Below, piece after piece: positions 61,857 to 64,000 of a stretch of DNA of 64,000 nt (within the stretch, counting starts at the first letter, position 1; every line of letters begins with the position of its first letter). The stretch covers positions 117,739-181,738 of the forward strand of contig NZ_AUCB01000007.1 in the NCBI RefSeq assembly GCF_000429545.1, in the 5' to 3' direction. The notes beneath the pieces were generated by a model, which saw only the letters and a program-made list of their open reading frames with translations, was not told where the DNA came from and ran no database searches. Both the position numbers and the translations under genes were made by a program. This DNA is from Arenibacter certesii DSM 19833. Its GTDB lineage: Bacteria; Bacteroidota; Bacteroidia; Flavobacteriales; Flavobacteriaceae.

Positions 61857-62777
61857 TTTATTTCATTTATATTCCATTTTAACCTATTTCTACCCACTTC
61901 AAGAGCTTGCAAAAAGACAAAAGCCTATTAGATAGGGTATTTCCTATAAAAAAAGTCTAATTAACAGCTTATTAACAACAGCTAATCTAATATTAATTAA
62001 ACACGAAACAAAAAATAACCACAAATAATTCAATTCAACATACCATTACCAAACCGAAATAATACCTAGAACACTTGGCAATACTTAGGATTACCCGCTA
62101 ATTTAACAACTAATACAACTAAACAGAATCAGCAATAGCCTAAAATCAAAAGCGCGAGAAATCAATAATGAAACCTAAAGAAATTAAACGAAGTTTTAAT
62201 TCGATTATTTTTATAGAATTAAAGAGACACCCTTACACGGTCAACTTACTATTAAAGTCAATTAATACAAATACACCTCAATTTTCATCACACAATAAAT
62301 AATTCCATTGAATTTTTCAAAATCCCTGTGACATTGCATCCTTTAAAGACTATAAATATTCACTGAGTAAAATCGTCGGATTTAAAACATTTCTCACTTC
62401 TTTCCATTTAATCATTGAAAACCAGAAACCAAACAAGTTCACTTACCGAATCAAAATCAATAAAACCTTTAGATAATACCGTGCAATTATAGGAGGGACC
62501 ACTCAAAGAAGTGTTTTTTTAATGTAAAGATTTATTTAACAAATAGTAAAGAGAGAAAAGAAAAAGGTGTTTCCTTAAGGTAACATGCTATTCGTCTGCC
62601 CGAAAACCAAAATATTAATAGGAACTAAGCTCAAAGCTCTTGGGAAAGAATTGGGAAGCTAACTTTTATTACAGGAAATTATTTGTATGGTTAAAAAATG
62701 ATAGTAATTAAACTGACCAAGCACAAAAATTGGGTCTAAAGTGAATAATTTATTTCTTTGCACCCTAAATTTACGGG
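61857..62777. other. Long non-coding stretch between the SusCD locus and an IS
   Basis: About 920 bp of AT-rich sequence. The first part (to about 62400) is presumably the promoter region of the SusCD operon. A 44-residue plus-strand frame at 62168-62302 shows no recognisable features. The part after about 62700 belongs to the insertion sequence: its likely promoter has TTG near 62730 and a TTTCTTTG element near 62754. No RNA gene seen. Confidence 0.4.
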
Positions 62778-63164
62778 ATGGACAAAGGAACCGATTTAAC
62801 ACTATTGAGCTTATTTTTACCTGAGGGAATACTTGACTTTTTTGCTATTGTTGGCTTTGAACAAAAGCCTATAAAGAACCCTTTGTACTTCAATCGGTTG
62901 ACTGTGTTTTTAGAGGAAAAAAAGCAGATACCAGCACTTTATAAAGATCATACCTACAAGGCCAGTGGCTTTATGGAACCTAGGGTGATTGATGATTATC
63001 CAATCCGCGATAACTTGGTCAGCTTGAGCCTCAAACGTATGCGCTGGGATGTTCTAATAGATGGAAAATGGATCAAAACAAGTCGAGATTGGAATGATTT
63101 TATCGCACAGGGAACCCGCATGTCAAAAGAGTTCGCTGCTTTTTTAAAAGAGATCAACGGATAG
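62778..63164 (+). CDS. ISAon1-type transposase, N-terminal-region protein
   Basis: A 128-residue ORF with the family's charged end (WDVLIDGKWIKTSRDWNDFIAQGTRMSKEFAAFLKEI) typical of the first ORF of ISAon1-like elements. It holds the predicted DNA-binding region; the catalytic part is in the following frame. The next ORF is in another frame and begins within a few bases of this stop, as in elements where the two parts are translated separately or by frameshift. Confidence 0.8.
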   Translation: MDKGTDLTLLSLFLPEGILDFFAIVGFEQKPIKNPLYFNRLTVFLEEKKQIPALYKDHTYKASGFMEPRVIDDYPIRDNLVSLSLKRMRWDVLIDGKWIKTSRDWNDFIAQGTRMSKEFAAFLKEING

Positions 63165-63165
63165 A

Positions 63166-63696
63166 ACAGCTCTGAGTAGTCAACAACTCGGTTCTCTTTT
63201 TGGAGTGCCTGGGAAGAGACTTCAGCGCCAGTATAAGGATTGCCTTAGCCAGTTCAATCAATGGAAACATAAGGACCACGCCAATGATTGGCTAGTGTAC
63301 CCTCAGAATATTGGTCCTTATCTTTCAATAGACGAAACAGCCTTGTCCCGTGGTGAACTTTACACAATAATCACCAATAAACAGGCAAAGAGCAAAAAGG
63401 GGGCTTTGGTGGGAATATTTAAAAGCACCAAGGCTGAACCTATTATTGATCGATTGCTTAGACTTCCTGTTTCTATTAGGAACAAGGTCCAAGAAATCAC
63501 CTTGGATATGGCACACTCCATATAACAGATCGTTAAGGCCTGCTTTCCTAAGGCAAGACAGGTGACCGACCGATTTCATGTCCAAAAGCTGGCGCTAGAA
63601 GCTCTTCAGGACATCCGGATCAAACACAGGTGGGACGCCATAGATCAGGAAAACCAACAGATAAAGGATCAAGCTCAAAAGTTGTGTGTGAATTGA
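63166..63696 (+). pseudogene. ISAon1-type transposase core, broken by an in-frame stop and truncated
   Basis: The frame is open from about 63166 (TALSSQQLGSLFGVPGKRLQRQYKDCL), carries the DDE-type region (SIDETALSRGELYTI, EITLDMAHSI), then meets TAA at 63523-63525. Beyond it the same frame continues as transposase (QIVKACFPKARQVTDRFHVQKLALEALQD) up to a stop at 63694-63696, well short of a full protein. The element is therefore inactive: one nonsense mutation plus loss of the 3' end where the second IS begins. Confidence 0.82.
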
Positions 63697-63732
63697 AATA
63701 GGAGTTCGATATTTGCAGTAAAACGAACAGCA

Positions 63733-64000
63733 TTGGAATTATCTATCGACCTATTAAAGCTTATACTGCCGGAACTTTTAATAACCCACTTTAATCTTGT
63801 CTCCCATAAAACAGAAGAGGGTACCCTTCATTTATATTTTGAAGAAAAAGAGGATAGCCCTAAAGAGGAAAAACACCGCATTTTAATAGGCCATGGCTTT
63901 CATAAGGAGATCGTCGTCCAGGATTTCCCATTACGGGGAAAATCAGTCTTTCTCCACATTAAGCGCCGCCGTTGGCTGGACAAGGCCACGGGGCAAGCCG
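63733..64000 (+). CDS. ISAon1-type transposase, N-terminal-region protein of a second IS (partial)
   Basis: Frame open to the right window edge, about 89 residues visible. From a likely TTG start it reads LELSIDLLKLILPELLITHF, then HLYFEEKEDSP, FPLRGKSVFLHIKRRRWLD, matching the start of an ISAon1-type first ORF (conserved PLRGK and KRRRW). It follows the broken IS by about 37 bp and is a different member of the family. No ATG is present, so the exact start is uncertain. Confidence 0.65.
   Translation, partial: MELSIDLLKLILPELLITHFNLVSHKTEEGTLHLYFEEKEDSPKEEKHRILIGHGFHKEIVVQDFPLRGKSVFLHIKRRRWLDKATGQA

Larger units (their letters stand above)
62720..64000 (+). mobile_element. Two overlapping ISAon1-type insertion sequences, the first decayed
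   Basis: The first IS contains an N-terminal-region ORF (62778-63164), then a transposase core frame with an in-frame stop (63523-63525) that also ends early. At about 63697 the sequence switches to a second IS of the same family, whose N-terminal-region ORF runs off the window. The two N-terminal regions are clearly different sequences, so they are two different elements rather than a recent duplication. Exact ends cannot be set because no right end is visible. Confidence 0.65.

Noticed and set aside
62168..62302. A 44-residue plus-strand ORF upstream of the IS.
   Set aside because: Composition is basic and ordinary for AT-rich non-coding sequence; no membrane helix, motif or companion gene.
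1..64000. CRISPR arrays, prophage structural genes or rRNA.
   Set aside because: No regularly spaced direct repeats, cas genes, capsid/tail genes or rRNA-like sequence were seen.

Overview
The window is from a member of the Bacteroidota, most likely a marine Flavobacteriaceae. The evidence is the low GC content, TAnnTTTG-type promoter elements, a SusC/SusD pair, PorT-like and TonB-dependent outer-membrane proteins, an ExbB-X-ExbD-ExbD operon and ISAon1-type transposases. The genus cannot be fixed by reading alone.

Layout. 1-16 kb is core: the end of a membrane protein, a PorT-like barrel, a proton-driven ExbB/ExbD operon, tRNA-Ser(GGA), asparaginase, TatD, a retropepsin-like protease, the 2-oxoglutarate dehydrogenase E1/E2 genes, and surface-polysaccharide genes (galE, a DegT aminotransferase, the KDO transferase waaA). 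15.3-17.5 kb is gene-poor and holds two possible single-helix microproteins. 17.5-24.6 kb runs on the + strand and holds AcnA-type aconitase, an OsmC protein, a CxxC protein, GAPDH, a flavin reductase, a methyltransferase and a DUF488 protein.

24.8-40.7 kb is entirely on the minus strand and is the most unusual part. In transcription order it holds three paralogous pilin-like proteins, a PapD-like chaperone, a 934-aa usher-like outer-membrane protein and a two-domain protein whose C-terminus resembles the pilins. A hybrid histidine kinase starts 36 bp after that. I read this as a Bacteroidota chaperone-usher-like fimbria, laid out like the alternate (CFA/I, CS1-type) class: pilins, chaperone, usher, tip adhesin. 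The signalling genes behind it are a duplicated phosphorelay of hybrid kinase, short kinase and LuxR-type regulator, and in one copy the short kinase has decayed to a frameshifted remnant. Two of the pilin genes share a promoter layout: TAnnTTTG, 20 bp, a TTGTAGTA box, then a TTGTAG-N8-CTACA(A/G) dyad. The third has a weaker version.

41-50.4 kb holds a lipoate-protein ligase, a metal-efflux set (DUF6448 protein, a separate HMA protein and a P-type ATPase with altered CPx and HP motifs), a membrane-anchored AraC regulator divergent from a TonB-dependent receptor, and a DUF5996 protein. 50.6-61.9 kb is a SusC/SusD locus of seven genes with no recognisable glycoside hydrolase. It carries a phosphodiester-glycosidase-like lipoprotein, a TIM-barrel lipoprotein, a GxDLY/SGNH hydrolase, a BACON plus beta-helix lipoprotein and a DUF4886 protein. 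The right end (62.7-64 kb) is a decayed ISAon1-type insertion sequence interrupted by the start of a second one.
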